Translations under genes and position numbers: made by a program | The notes under the pieces: generated by a model | What the model saw: the letters and a program-made list of their open reading frames with translations, nothing else | Told to the model about the DNA's origin: nothing | Databases searched by the model: none | Source: CAZRHR01 sp964599915 | Lineage (GTDB): Bacteria; Bacteroidota; Bacteroidia; CAIKAF01 | Direction: 5' to 3' | Length of the DNA stretch: 64,000 nucleotides | Assembly: GCA_964599915.1 (NCBI GenBank) | Contig: CAZRHR010000002.1 | Location: 1-64,000, forward strand | Part shown: one piece after another, positions 41,166 through 49,438 of the stretch | Layout of the letters: each line of letters opens with the position of its first letter | Position numbering within the stretch: position 1 is the stretch's first letter

Positions 41166-41820
41166 ATCGGGCTGGTCATACCTGGTTGTGGAAGGCAACA
41201 TTGGGGCGGGGAAAACCACCCTCGCAAAAATGATTGCTGAAAGAAGTTCAGCCCGCCTTATGCTGGAACAATTCAGTGACAACCCATTCTTGCCGGGATT
41301 TTATAAAGACCCTGCAAAGTATGCGTTTCCACTTGAATTAAGCTTTTTGGCGGAACGCTACCAACAGATGAAAGATGAATTGCAGCCGGATTTGTTTCAA
41401 CCTCTGATGGTGGCAGATTATTTTGTGATGAAATCTGTCATTTTCGCCAGAATTAATCTGCCCGAACCGGAATTCCTGCTTTTTGAACGATTGTTTAGCA
41501 TCATTAGAGACCACATTAGACTCCCCGATCGCATCTTGTATTTACATTCTGAAAAAGATCGTTTAAGGAAAAACATTGTTTCCAGAGGCCGATCGTATGA
41601 ACAAGAAATCCCAGATGATTACCTGGCCAGCATCCAATCAGGGTATTTTGAATTATTAAAACAACTTCCCGGTGTGCCTGTGGTTGTGGTCGATGTTACG
41701 GAATATGATTTCGTTCAACAACCCATTATTCTCGAACAATTGATTTCATTTACCCAAATCCCATTGTCCCCTGGAATCCATTTCAAAGAACTTATGCCAC
41801 CAGGCCATATGCATAAATGA
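41158..41820 (+). CDS. Deoxynucleoside kinase
   Basis: 220 aa from the ATG inside the folK stop region. P-loop E-G-N-I-G-A-G-K-T-T near 11-20, L-E-Q-F near 36, a DRS-like site where this protein has F-A-E/R residues, and the lid R-G-R-S-Y-E near 140. These are the features of deoxyadenosine/deoxyguanosine kinases used in nucleoside salvage. Pairing with folK is common in this phylum. No promoter between them; translation is probably coupled. Confidence 0.9.
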   Translation: MDKSGWSYLVVEGNIGAGKTTLAKMIAERSSARLMLEQFSDNPFLPGFYKDPAKYAFPLELSFLAERYQQMKDELQPDLFQPLMVADYFVMKSVIFARINLPEPEFLLFERLFSIIRDHIRLPDRILYLHSEKDRLRKNIVSRGRSYEQEIPDDYLASIQSGYFELLKQLPGVPVVVVDVTEYDFVQQPIILEQLISFTQIPLSPGIHFKELMPPGHMHK

Positions 41821-42052
41821 AATTTATAAAAAGGATGGCACTAAAAACCTTAAAATCCAATATAAATTTCCGTACAATCCTGACATAAAATGGGTTTTGA
41901 GCTAAAAGGTAGAAGCTAAAATTATTTTTTCTCCCGAAAAAAAGAGAGAAAAAACCTCTTCAAATCCTAAAAATGTGATAAATAGCCCTGCAAAATTTCC
42001 AATTTGCAAAACTAACTGCTATTTTCGCAGTTGAGAATTAATACGATTGAGT

Positions 42053-43741
42053 ATGTCCCTGAAAAAAATCGGTGCAATAGCCGTAGTTGGTGCAGCCCTA
42101 ACAGGTTGTGGAAAATTTAACCTAAACCTTATCAATTATAAGGTGAATCCAAGCCCTCTGGAATTACATAACGATTCAGTGACCATCACGGTTTCCGCAG
42201 AATATCCAGCCAAACTTATGCCCCGCAAAGGCAGCGCGGTAGTAACACCTGTTCTTAAATACAAAGGTGGAGAAAGAGCTTTCAAAGCTGTCACCTTCCA
42301 AGGCGATAGAGCAACCGGAAATGGCGAAGTAATCAGCCGCGACGGTGGTTCCATCAAAGCATATAAATCTACCATAGCGTTTACAGATGCTATGGAAGTA
42401 GCTGAACTTCATGTAACCGGCGTTGGTTCAGTTAATGGTAAAGAGAAGAAAACGGAAACCACCACCACCCCAATCGCATTGGGTGTCATTACCACTCCAA
42501 GACTGGTGCAACCGACCGCTCGCTTTACCGCTGCTCCAAACAAATTTGGCCCTGTATACAAAACCCAAAAAGTAACTTTCTTCTTCGCCTACAACTCTGC
42601 GGTGCTTCGCCCCGGCGAGAGAAAATCGGAAGAAATGAAAGCTTTCCGGGCATTTGTAGACGAACAGATGGCAGCCGGTGCTACCTTAGAAAAATTAGAT
42701 ATTCAAGGTTGGGCTTCACCAGATGGAGAAGAAACCAAAAACCAAACCCTTTCTAATGGACGTGCTGAGGCGGTGCGGAAAATGTTCATGGACTATTTCG
42801 TAAAAGAAAAGAAAGTGACCACCGTTCAATTTACTTCTAATGGTAATGGCGAAGACCGCTCCGGTTTCTCAAGCAAAATGGGAAATGCTCAATTCGAGAA
42901 GAAAAGCGACATCACCACTAAAGTAAACAATGGCGTAAGCAACGCAGAACTTCGCAAACTCGGTGCATCTATTTTCGCCACCCTAGAAAAAGAAGTATTA
43001 GGCCCATTACGTCGGGTAGAAGTGACCCTCACCGTAAAAGAAAGAGAGAAAACCAACGAGGAATTGCTTTCTTTTGCCATGAGCAACCCTGAAAAACTCA
43101 ACATTGAAGAGTTTTTACATACGGCTGATAAAGTGGCTACCACCAACGAACAACGTCTCCAAATTCTCGCCAATGCCGAGCGTCAATTCCCTGAAGATGC
43201 TCGTCCTTTCAACAACAGAGGCGTAATCTTCACCCAAAACAACAAATTTGATGAAGCCCTCCAAGAATTTTTAAAGGCGGAGAAATTGGCGCCTAACGAT
43301 ATGGCCATTAAGGGTAACATCGGTGGAATTTATGTACGCAAAGGTGACCGCGCCAAAGCCCTCCAGTACCTTACACCAGCCCGTGGTGCAAACAAAGACG
43401 CAGATTACAACCTTGGTACTATTTTTATCAGCCAAGCCAAGTATAGCGACGCTGTAAGTTTATTTGGTAGCGATTGTTCCTTCAATGCTGCCTTGGCGCA
43501 AATTTTGGCAGGTTCACCTGAAAAAGCCATGAACACCCTAAGCTGTGCTAAAGAGAAAGATGAGGCTATGTCCTTCTATCTACGTGCAGTAGCTGCTGCT
43601 CGCACCAAGAGCAACCAAGCGGTATTTGAAAACCTACGATCAGCCATCCAGAAAGATGCTAGCTTAAAGGCCAAGGCCAAAGCTGACTTAGAATTCTTAA
43701 AACTTAGAGAGAACAGTGAGTTTACCAGCTTGGTGAATTGA
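42053..43741 (+). CDS. OmpA-like lipoprotein with tetratricopeptide repeats
   Basis: 562 aa from the ATG at 42053 (a TTG two codons upstream). Signal peptide with lipobox (A-A-L-T-G-C-G, cysteine near 20). Residues about 25-150 are beta-rich; about 175-325 resemble an OmpA C-terminal peptidoglycan-binding domain, with F-F-F-A-Y-N-S-A-V-L-R and W-A-S-P-D-G near 225 and S-N-G-R-A-E-A-V. TPR units lie at about 385-450 (A-R-P-F-N-N-R-G-V-I, A-L-Q-E-F-L-K-A-E). Outer-membrane anchoring to the cell wall is the likely role. A single-gene unit with a strong terminator. Confidence 0.82.
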   Translation: MSLKKIGAIAVVGAALTGCGKFNLNLINYKVNPSPLELHNDSVTITVSAEYPAKLMPRKGSAVVTPVLKYKGGERAFKAVTFQGDRATGNGEVISRDGGSIKAYKSTIAFTDAMEVAELHVTGVGSVNGKEKKTETTTTPIALGVITTPRLVQPTARFTAAPNKFGPVYKTQKVTFFFAYNSAVLRPGERKSEEMKAFRAFVDEQMAAGATLEKLDIQGWASPDGEETKNQTLSNGRAEAVRKMFMDYFVKEKKVTTVQFTSNGNGEDRSGFSSKMGNAQFEKKSDITTKVNNGVSNAELRKLGASIFATLEKEVLGPLRRVEVTLTVKEREKTNEELLSFAMSNPEKLNIEEFLHTADKVATTNEQRLQILANAERQFPEDARPFNNRGVIFTQNNKFDEALQEFLKAEKLAPNDMAIKGNIGGIYVRKGDRAKALQYLTPARGANKDADYNLGTIFISQAKYSDAVSLFGSDCSFNAALAQILAGSPEKAMNTLSCAKEKDEAMSFYLRAVAAARTKSNQAVFENLRSAIQKDASLKAKAKADLEFLKLRENSEFTSLVN

Positions 43742-43761
43742 TTTAGTTCATAAAACTAAGA

Positions 43762-43793
43762 AAGGCCGGTACGTTTGTATCGGCCTTTTTTTT
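43762..43793 (+). terminator. Intrinsic terminator of the OmpA/TPR gene
   Basis: AAGGCCGGTA (43762-43771) pairs with TATCGGCCTT (43778-43787) with one G-T wobble, a 6-base loop and a T-run to 43793. Confidence 0.9.
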
Positions 43794-43822
43794 ATAATAA
43801 AAAACCGGAGATCATCCGGTTT
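43793..43822 (-). terminator. Intrinsic terminator of the ysxC operon
   Basis: Reading the minus strand, AAACCGGA (43822-43815) pairs with TCCGGTTT (43809-43802) across a 5-base loop, followed by TTTATTATA. It lies back to back with the plus-strand terminator. Confidence 0.7.
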
Positions 43823-43858
43823 CAATACAATCCTACGTAAGCGAAAACGGGTTAAAAT

Positions 43859-44452
43859 TTAGGCTTTAAAAACCGGGATAAGTCTTTGAATATCTGCCAA
43901 AATATCGTCACAACCCGATTTTTCTTCTGCGCTAGTAATAAAATGCGCGGGCAGAGGCTCCCAAAATTCACTTAGCTGACGAAGATAAGCCGTCACTTGT
44001 TTTTGACGCGCCACCTTTCCCAATTTATCCGCCTTGGTAAAGACCAACGAAAAGGGAATGCCATTTTCGCCAAACCAAAACATCATTTCTTTGTCCACCG
44101 CTTGCAAGGGATGGCGAATATCTACCAATACGTAAAGATTCACCAAATTAGACCGCTCTTTGAGGTAGGCCGCAATGAATTTAGACCATTTACTCCGCAT
44201 AGATTTCGAGGTTTTGGCGTAGCCATACCCGGGTAAATCAACGAGATACCATTGGTCATTGACCAAAAAATGATTGATGGTTTGTGTTTTCCCCGGTGTA
44301 CCGGAAACTTTAGCCAACTTATTAAGTCCTGCAAGCGCATTAATCAGGCTGGATTTGCCTACGTTGCTGCGGCCTAAAAAGGCAAATTCAGGTTTAGTAG
44401 GGGGAGGGCACTCAGAAGGCGTAGTAACAGAAGAGATAAAAGTCCAACTCAT
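43859..44452 (-). CDS. ysxC: Ribosome biogenesis GTPase YsxC/EngB
   Basis: 197 aa TRAFAC GTPase needed for assembly of the large ribosomal subunit. G1 G-R-S-N-V-G-K-S-S near 29-37, G2/G3 region with T-Q-T-I-N and D-L-P-G-Y-G-Y-A near 70-77, G4 F-T-K-A-D near 135, and S-A-E near 165. The start at 44452 is set by overlap with the upstream hydrolase stop (ATGA) and the family N-terminus; the frame is open further upstream. Confidence 0.94.
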   Translation of the reverse strand: MSWTFISSVTTPSECPPPTKPEFAFLGRSNVGKSSLINALAGLNKLAKVSGTPGKTQTINHFLVNDQWYLVDLPGYGYAKTSKSMRSKWSKFIAAYLKERSNLVNLYVLVDIRHPLQAVDKEMMFWFGENGIPFSLVFTKADKLGKVARQKQVTAYLRQLSEFWEPLPAHFITSAEEKSGCDDILADIQRLIPVFKA

Positions 44453-45210
44453 GGGGTATTTGCTTTTAGCCAATTGGCTAAAATGGTATTGAACGCTTCG
44501 GGCCGCTCCATCATAGGGGCGTGGCCGCATTGTTCAATCCAGAAAAGATCTGATGTTGGCAATAGTTTATGAAAATCTTCAGCCACTTCGGGTGGTGTAA
44601 TATGGTCTTCTTTTCCCCAAATCAAACATACAGGGACACGCATCCCTGGAAGTTCAGAGGCCATGTTATGTCGGATGGCAGATTTGGCCAATGAAATAAT
44701 CCGAATGGCTTTGGCCTTGTTATTTACAATTTCAAAAACCTCATCGACCAAGGCATCACTGGCTACCTTTGGGTCATAAAAGGTATATTCCACCCGGCTA
44801 CGGATAAAATTATAATCCGACTTGCGAGGATAAGAGCCACCGAATGCATTTTCATACAATCCGGAAGAGCCGGTAAGGATGAGATGGCGCACTTTTTCAG
44901 GATGTTGGGCCGTATAAATTAGACCCACATGGCCACCTAGTGAATTGCCTAAAAGGGTGACTTTATCATACCCTTTAAACGCTATAAATTGCTCGATGTG
45001 GCGCGCCAGACTTTTTACATTGGTGCTAATGATGGGCAAATGATAGATGGGCATCAAAGGAATGACCACAGTATAATCCTTACTGAAATGCTGCATCATT
45101 TCCCGGAAATTGGAAAGCGCCCCGAAAAGCCCATGGAGCACAAGGATCACAGGTCCGGAGCCCTGCTCTACATATTCGAATTCGCCTTCTTTCTTGATGT
45201 CAACGTCCAT
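44449..45210 (-). CDS. Alpha/beta hydrolase
   Basis: 253 aa from the ATG at 45210, giving M-D-V-D-I-K-K-E-G-E-F-E-Y-V-E. Upstream ATG at 45231 is disfavoured because a -7 element at 45241-45234 would start transcription near 45228. Features: V-L-H-G-L-F-G near 23-29, nucleophile elbow G-N-S-L-G-G near 90, and the final H in C-G-H-A-P near 230. Substrate unknown. Its stop overlaps ysxC, so the two form an operon. Confidence 0.85.
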   Translation of the reverse strand: MDVDIKKEGEFEYVEQGSGPVILVLHGLFGALSNFREMMQHFSKDYTVVIPLMPIYHLPIISTNVKSLARHIEQFIAFKGYDKVTLLGNSLGGHVGLIYTAQHPEKVRHLILTGSSGLYENAFGGSYPRKSDYNFIRSRVEYTFYDPKVASDALVDEVFEIVNNKAKAIRIISLAKSAIRHNMASELPGMRVPVCLIWGKEDHITPPEVAEDFHKLLPTSDLFWIEQCGHAPMMERPEAFNTILANWLKANTP

Positions 45211-45233
45211 AATACACGGGCCGATGTTCATCC

Positions 45234-45241
45234 CAAAAGTA
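45234..45241 (-). promoter_or_regulatory. Putative -7 element of the hydrolase-ysxC operon
   Basis: Minus-strand TACTTTTG fits TAnnTTTG fully, 23 bases before the ATG at 45210. No clear -33. Confidence 0.5.
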
Positions 45242-45524
45242 AGGAAAAATCCATACGTCTGTTTACCTAGGGATAAATTGAAAAAGTTTATCCTTCCCAC
45301 CCTTTCCCACCAAACCCATTTTTAGCTCAAACCAATGGGTAAAAATTGAAATCTTTAATTTCAAAAACTAACTTTAAAATATTTATTATCAATGAAATAA
45401 CACATATATGTGAAAAAAATAGCATACATCGTTGGAAATCGCCTATTAAACAATATTAACATTGTGTGATTCAATTAATTAGCGAGGCTTTTACGGGGGA
45501 GAGACCAAAGAACTTTTCAACAAA

Positions 45525-45560
45525 GTGGGAAAATGTGGGAAAAAGTGGGGTAAAGTGGTG
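45525..45560 (+). promoter_or_regulatory. MraZ operator: four boxes at 10-bp spacing
   Basis: GTGGGA (45525), GTGGGA (45535), GTGGGG (45545) and GTGGTG (45555), each exactly 10 bases from the next, precede mraZ by 38-73 bases. MraZ is known in E. coli and Mycoplasma to bind direct repeats of TGGGN or GTGG-type sequence with five-base spacers upstream of its own gene, so autoregulation of the division cluster is strongly suggested. The fourth box is imperfect. Confidence 0.87.
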
Positions 45561-45569
45561 AAGAGTTTC

Positions 45570-45577
45570 TATTTTTA
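45570..45577 (+). promoter_or_regulatory. Putative -7 element of the mraZ operon
   Basis: TATTTTTA matches seven of eight consensus positions, 20 bases before the mraZ ATG. The MraZ boxes would then lie at about -25 to -60, over the -33 region, fitting repression. Confidence 0.35.
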
Positions 45578-45597
45578 CCCTGCCGAAAGAGCTACGC

Positions 45598-46065
45598 ATG
45601 AATTTCATTGGAGAATACACAGCCAAAATAGACGCCAAGGGCCGGGTTTTATTTCCCGCAGCCCTCAAACGTCAGTTGGGCGAAAACGCTCCTGAAGAGT
45701 TTGTGGTCAACCGTGGCTTTGAAACTTGCCTCGTGCTTTATCCCAGACCGGCATGGGATGCCATCAGCGCCAAGCTGCAGAAGCTGAATCCGTTCAAAAA
45801 AGAGAACAGGATGTTCATCCGGCAATTTAACAATGGTGCCACACCCCTTACCTTGGATGGTGCTGGGCGTTTGTTGCTGCCTAAAGAACTGCTGCAATAT
45901 GCCAGCATTGAAGCGGATGTCTATTTCAGCGCCAACGGCAATAAAATTGAAATTTGGTCCAAGGCACAGTACGAATCCATGATGCAAATAGATCCTGATG
46001 AATTTGCATCCTTGGCAGAAAAGGTAATGGGTACCATGGACCTAGACACAGATGAAACCATTTAA
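45598..46065 (+). CDS. mraZ: Transcriptional regulator MraZ
   Basis: 155 aa with two AbrB/SpoVT-like half-domains (about 3-70 and 78-143). M-N-F-I-G-E-Y-T-A-K-I-D-A-K-G-R-V near the start and the second D-x-x-G-R-L-L-L-P near 88 are the family DXXXR-containing motifs. MraZ forms rings of eight to twelve subunits and represses the division and cell wall cluster through repeats such as those at 45525-45560. First gene of a cluster running to ftsZ with no gap above about 40 bases. Confidence 0.96.
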   Translation: MNFIGEYTAKIDAKGRVLFPAALKRQLGENAPEEFVVNRGFETCLVLYPRPAWDAISAKLQKLNPFKKENRMFIRQFNNGATPLTLDGAGRLLLPKELLQYASIEADVYFSANGNKIEIWSKAQYESMMQIDPDEFASLAEKVMGTMDLDTDETI

Positions 46066-46068
46066 ACC

Positions 46069-46977
46069 GTGGAACAGTCTGTATATCACCTACCCGTGCT
46101 GCTCAACGCCAGTGTGGAAGCCTTGGTACAAAACCCCAACGGCACCTATGTAGATGTAACTTTTGGCGGCGGCGGTCACTCCCGCGCCATTTTAAACCAA
46201 CTTTCTCCGGAAGGAAAATTGGTGGCCTTCGACCAAGACCCCGACGCAAAAGCCAACCTTCCTGAAGATCATCGACTCCTTTTTATTCCTACCAATTTTC
46301 GATTCATTGAGAATTTCTTAACCCTCCACGGAATAAAACAAGTAGATGGGATTCTTGCGGATTTGGGGGTTTCTTCCCACCAATTCGATGTTCCGGAACG
46401 TGGCTTTACCCTTCGCGTCAATGCTCCGCTGGATATGCGTATGAATCCGGCACAAACCCTGAATGCCACCACCCTGCTCCATTCCTACCCGGCTGAAGAA
46501 TTGGCCCGTATCTTCAAACATTACGGAGAGTTTCCACATGCCAAAAGATTGGCAGAAAGAATTGTAAAAACGCGTGAAACCGAACCGGTCAATACACCGG
46601 AAGCCCTCAAAAAATTATTGCATGGTTTGGTGCATCCCACCAAAATCAATAAAACCTTGCCCGTAATCCTTCAAGCTTTACGCATCGAGGTGAATGACGA
46701 AATGGGCGCACTGGAAGCATTATTGTTGGCTTCACCCCAAATCATCCGAAAAGGAGGACGCTTGGTCGTCATTAGCTATCATTCTTTAGAAGACCGACCC
46801 GTAAAACACTTTATCCGCTCCGGAAACTTAGAAGGAAAACAAGAAAAAGATTTTTATGGCCATGTGCTAGCGCCATTTAAACCCGTAAAAATGGGCGCTA
46901 TTGCTCCGGATGATCAAGAAATTCTCCATAACTCAAGGGCCAGAAGTGCAAAACTCCGAATTGCCGAACGCTTATGA
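46069..46977 (+). CDS. rsmH: 16S rRNA m4C1402 methyltransferase
   Basis: 302 aa. RsmH N4-methylates C1402 in the ribosomal P site. H-x-P-V-L-L near residue 8, SAM loop V-T-F-G-G-G-G-H-S near 29-37, F-D-Q-D-P-D near 55, and L-A-D-L-G-V-S-S near 98 with D-M-R-M near 124. The start is GTG at 46069, three bases after mraZ; no ATG precedes the motifs. Overlaps ftsL by four bases. Confidence 0.95.
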   Translation: MEQSVYHLPVLLNASVEALVQNPNGTYVDVTFGGGGHSRAILNQLSPEGKLVAFDQDPDAKANLPEDHRLLFIPTNFRFIENFLTLHGIKQVDGILADLGVSSHQFDVPERGFTLRVNAPLDMRMNPAQTLNATTLLHSYPAEELARIFKHYGEFPHAKRLAERIVKTRETEPVNTPEALKKLLHGLVHPTKINKTLPVILQALRIEVNDEMGALEALLLASPQIIRKGGRLVVISYHSLEDRPVKHFIRSGNLEGKQEKDFYGHVLAPFKPVKMGAIAPDDQEILHNSRARSAKLRIAERL

Positions 46978-47333
46978 AAAAAGAAGCTGCCACCGGAGAT
47001 AAAAAAGGGCTTTTGCTCAAAATCCTACAGGGAGACCTGCTGGAAAAAGAGGTTTTTCAAAAAAATCTCCTTTTCCTTTCTTTTCTGGCAGGTATCGGCA
47101 TCCTCTACATCAGCTTTTCCTACCGTACGGTCAATTTAGTCAAACAAATTGAAAGACTTGAAGTAGAGCTCCGCGAATTACGCTCTGAGTCCATTTCACT
47201 TAAAAATCAACTTCGACAAACCTCCAGAAAATTTCAAATCGCACAAAAATTGGCCGGCACAGGGATGATGATACCCAAAACTCCACCCCGTGTGATTACC
47301 CTTTCCAAAGACAGCCTTGACCTTATCTATTAA
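46974..47333 (+). CDS. ftsL: FtsL-like cell division protein
   Basis: 119 aa. A short cytoplasmic part (about 1-36), one membrane helix (about 37-54) and a coiled coil (about 60-95) with heptad leucines: L-V-K-Q-I-E-R-L-E-V-E-L-R-E-L. This is the FtsL architecture, and position between rsmH and the penicillin-binding protein is that of ftsL. Sequence conservation in FtsL is low, so the call is from topology and context. Starts in the rsmH stop (ATGA). Confidence 0.85.
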   Translation: MKKEAATGDKKGLLLKILQGDLLEKEVFQKNLLFLSFLAGIGILYISFSYRTVNLVKQIERLEVELRELRSESISLKNQLRQTSRKFQIAQKLAGTGMMIPKTPPRVITLSKDSLDLIY

Positions 47334-47335
47334 CT

Positions 47336-49438
47336 GTGAATACGCGTCAACATATTCTTAACAAAGCACGTGGTTTTTACTACGTGCTTATGTTGTTGGC
47401 AGTGGTCATTGTCTCGAAAATCATTTATATCCAATGGATAGAAGGTGATCAATTACGGGCAAAAGCCAAAGAGGTCACTTTTGTGATGAAAAGAATTGAG
47501 GCTGCGCGTGGCAATATTCTTGCGGCAGATCAGTCCTACCTGGCGGTATCAGTTCCTGTCTATGAATTGCACATGGACACCCGCGCCTCCGGCATTACGG
47601 ATGAAGTGTTTACCCGAGACATTGATTCACTTGCGGCCGGTTTGGCCAAAGTGCTCCCCGGTCGTGGAACGAAAGAGTGGAAAAGGAAACTCACTCGAGG
47701 CCGCCGAGATGGTCAACGCTACATGTTCCTAGGTAAAAACATTACTTTTTCAGACGCCCAATATTTGAAAACACTACCCATTTTCAGAATGGGTCAGAAC
47801 AAAGGAGGCATCATTCTTTCCGAATACAACCGCCGGGAAAAACCATTGGGCGATTTGGCAGCAAGAACCATTGGCCGGCCGGATGGCAACAGCCCCGGAT
47901 ATGGCTTAGAGGCCCATTACAATTTAGAATTACGAGGCAAGGAAGGACTTCGCCTGATGGAAAAACTAGCCGGAGATGTTTGGCGTCCCGCAGCTTCCGA
48001 AAACACCATGGACCCGGAAGATGGCGTGGACATTATAACCACCATCGATCCTCAGATCCAAGAGGTGGCACACGAAGAACTTGCACGCCAACTTATGCTG
48101 AACCAGGCGGATCATGGTTGCGTAATCGTTATGGAAACCAATACGGGCTATATCCGTGCCATGGCCAATTTGAAAAGAGGCGCAGACGGGGTTTGCCGGG
48201 AAGAAATTAATTATGCAGTAAGCGAAAGCACAGAGCCAGGGTCTACCGTAAAAATCATGACCCTCATGGCATTGTTGGAAGACGGCTACATCCGCCTAGA
48301 AGACAGCATCCAAACCGGAAACGGAGAACTCAAAATTTACAACCATACCCTCACCGATTCAAGAATTGGCGGACATGGGCGCATTTCTGTTCAACATGCA
48401 TTGGAAGTCTCCTCCAACGTGGCCATGGCCAAACTGGTATTGCAACATTACCGTTCAAATCCGGACCAATTTGTCCAACATTATAAAAGACTGGGATTAG
48501 ATCTTCCAAGCGGAATAGACTTGGCAAATGAGCCACGTCCATTGATTAAATCCTCCTCAGATAGCACTTGGTCCGGTCTTACCTTACCCATGATGTCCAT
48601 TGGCTATGAGATGCGGATGACGCCCTTGCAAATACTTACCGTGTACAACGCCATTGCCAATAATGGCCGAATGATGCGTCCGCGGCTTGTCACAGAATGG
48701 CGCAGAAGAGGACAGGTAATCCAGCGATTCCCGCCCCAAGTGACGCAAGAGAAAATCTGTAGTGAAACCACCCTTACCGCTTTACGAACGGCCCTGAGAG
48801 GCGTGGTGGAAAATGGCACCGCTACCAATTTGAAAGGACACGAGATTCTTATTGCCGGAAAAACTGGCACAGCTAGGGTCTCCAAAGGAGCCGCAGGTTA
48901 CGGGGAAAAAGGAAACATAGAGTATCGCGCCTCATTTTGTGGCTTCTTCCCGGCAGACCAACCTAGGTATTCCTGTATGGTGGTGGTCACCAATCCTGCC
49001 ACGCATGGTTTCTATGGAAATGTAGTAGCCGGTCCTGTATTCAGAGCGGTAGCGGATCTAGTCTATTCCTCCTCTTTTGATTTAAACAGGCACCATTACG
49101 GCGACTTGCGCACCGGATTGGCCCAACGCAAGCCTGTAGTACGCCCCACCGCTACGGCCGATCTGCTAGAGGTGTCCAGACATCTTCAATTGCCACTACC
49201 GGCTTTGCCCAAAGCCTCCTTTGTTCAGCCAGAATTTCGGTCCGAAAAAGTGAAGCCACTGCGCACTGAAGAAAACCAAATGCCCAACCTCATGGGCATG
49301 GGCGCAAGAGATGCGATTTACTTACTTACCACCCTTGGCATTCATGTAGAAACCGAAGGACGAGGATGGGTGGTGGCACAGTTTCCTCCCGCCGGAACGC
49401 AACGTCCTGTGCTTGCAAAACTTACGCTGAAGCCATGA
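47336..49438 (+). CDS. ftsI: Division transpeptidase (penicillin-binding protein with PASTA domain)
   Basis: 700 aa, septal D,D-transpeptidase. One N-terminal membrane helix (about 13-30), a pedestal domain (about 50-220), then the transpeptidase: S-T-V-K near 302 (nucleophile serine), S-S-N near 360 and K-T-G-T near 520. A single PASTA domain closes the chain (about 645-700, with L-M-G-M-G-A-R-D-A). Start is GTG at 47336. A PASTA-bearing FtsI is usual in this phylum. Overlaps murE by four bases. Confidence 0.94.
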   Translation: MNTRQHILNKARGFYYVLMLLAVVIVSKIIYIQWIEGDQLRAKAKEVTFVMKRIEAARGNILAADQSYLAVSVPVYELHMDTRASGITDEVFTRDIDSLAAGLAKVLPGRGTKEWKRKLTRGRRDGQRYMFLGKNITFSDAQYLKTLPIFRMGQNKGGIILSEYNRREKPLGDLAARTIGRPDGNSPGYGLEAHYNLELRGKEGLRLMEKLAGDVWRPAASENTMDPEDGVDIITTIDPQIQEVAHEELARQLMLNQADHGCVIVMETNTGYIRAMANLKRGADGVCREEINYAVSESTEPGSTVKIMTLMALLEDGYIRLEDSIQTGNGELKIYNHTLTDSRIGGHGRISVQHALEVSSNVAMAKLVLQHYRSNPDQFVQHYKRLGLDLPSGIDLANEPRPLIKSSSDSTWSGLTLPMMSIGYEMRMTPLQILTVYNAIANNGRMMRPRLVTEWRRRGQVIQRFPPQVTQEKICSETTLTALRTALRGVVENGTATNLKGHEILIAGKTGTARVSKGAAGYGEKGNIEYRASFCGFFPADQPRYSCMVVVTNPATHGFYGNVVAGPVFRAVADLVYSSSFDLNRHHYGDLRTGLAQRKPVVRPTATADLLEVSRHLQLPLPALPKASFVQPEFRSEKVKPLRTEENQMPNLMGMGARDAIYLLTTLGIHVETEGRGWVVAQFPPAGTQRPVLAKLTLKP

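Larger units (their letters stand above)
45211..45597. other. 387-bp regulatory region before mraZ
   Basis: No gene. Contains the divergent hydrolase -7 box at the left, an AT-rich centre, and four MraZ boxes with an mraZ -7 element at the right, listed separately. No RNA gene or hairpin of note. Confidence 0.7.

Noticed and set aside
41925..41954. Long A/T hairpin TTTTTTCTC ... GAGAAAAAA as a terminator of the kinase gene
   Set aside because: The stem is nearly all A-T with a 12-base loop and no following T-run; it is more likely AT-rich spacer.
45481..45597. GTGG repeats as a minisatellite
   Set aside because: The exact 10-base phase, location directly before mraZ and match to known MraZ boxes fit an operator better than a random repeat.
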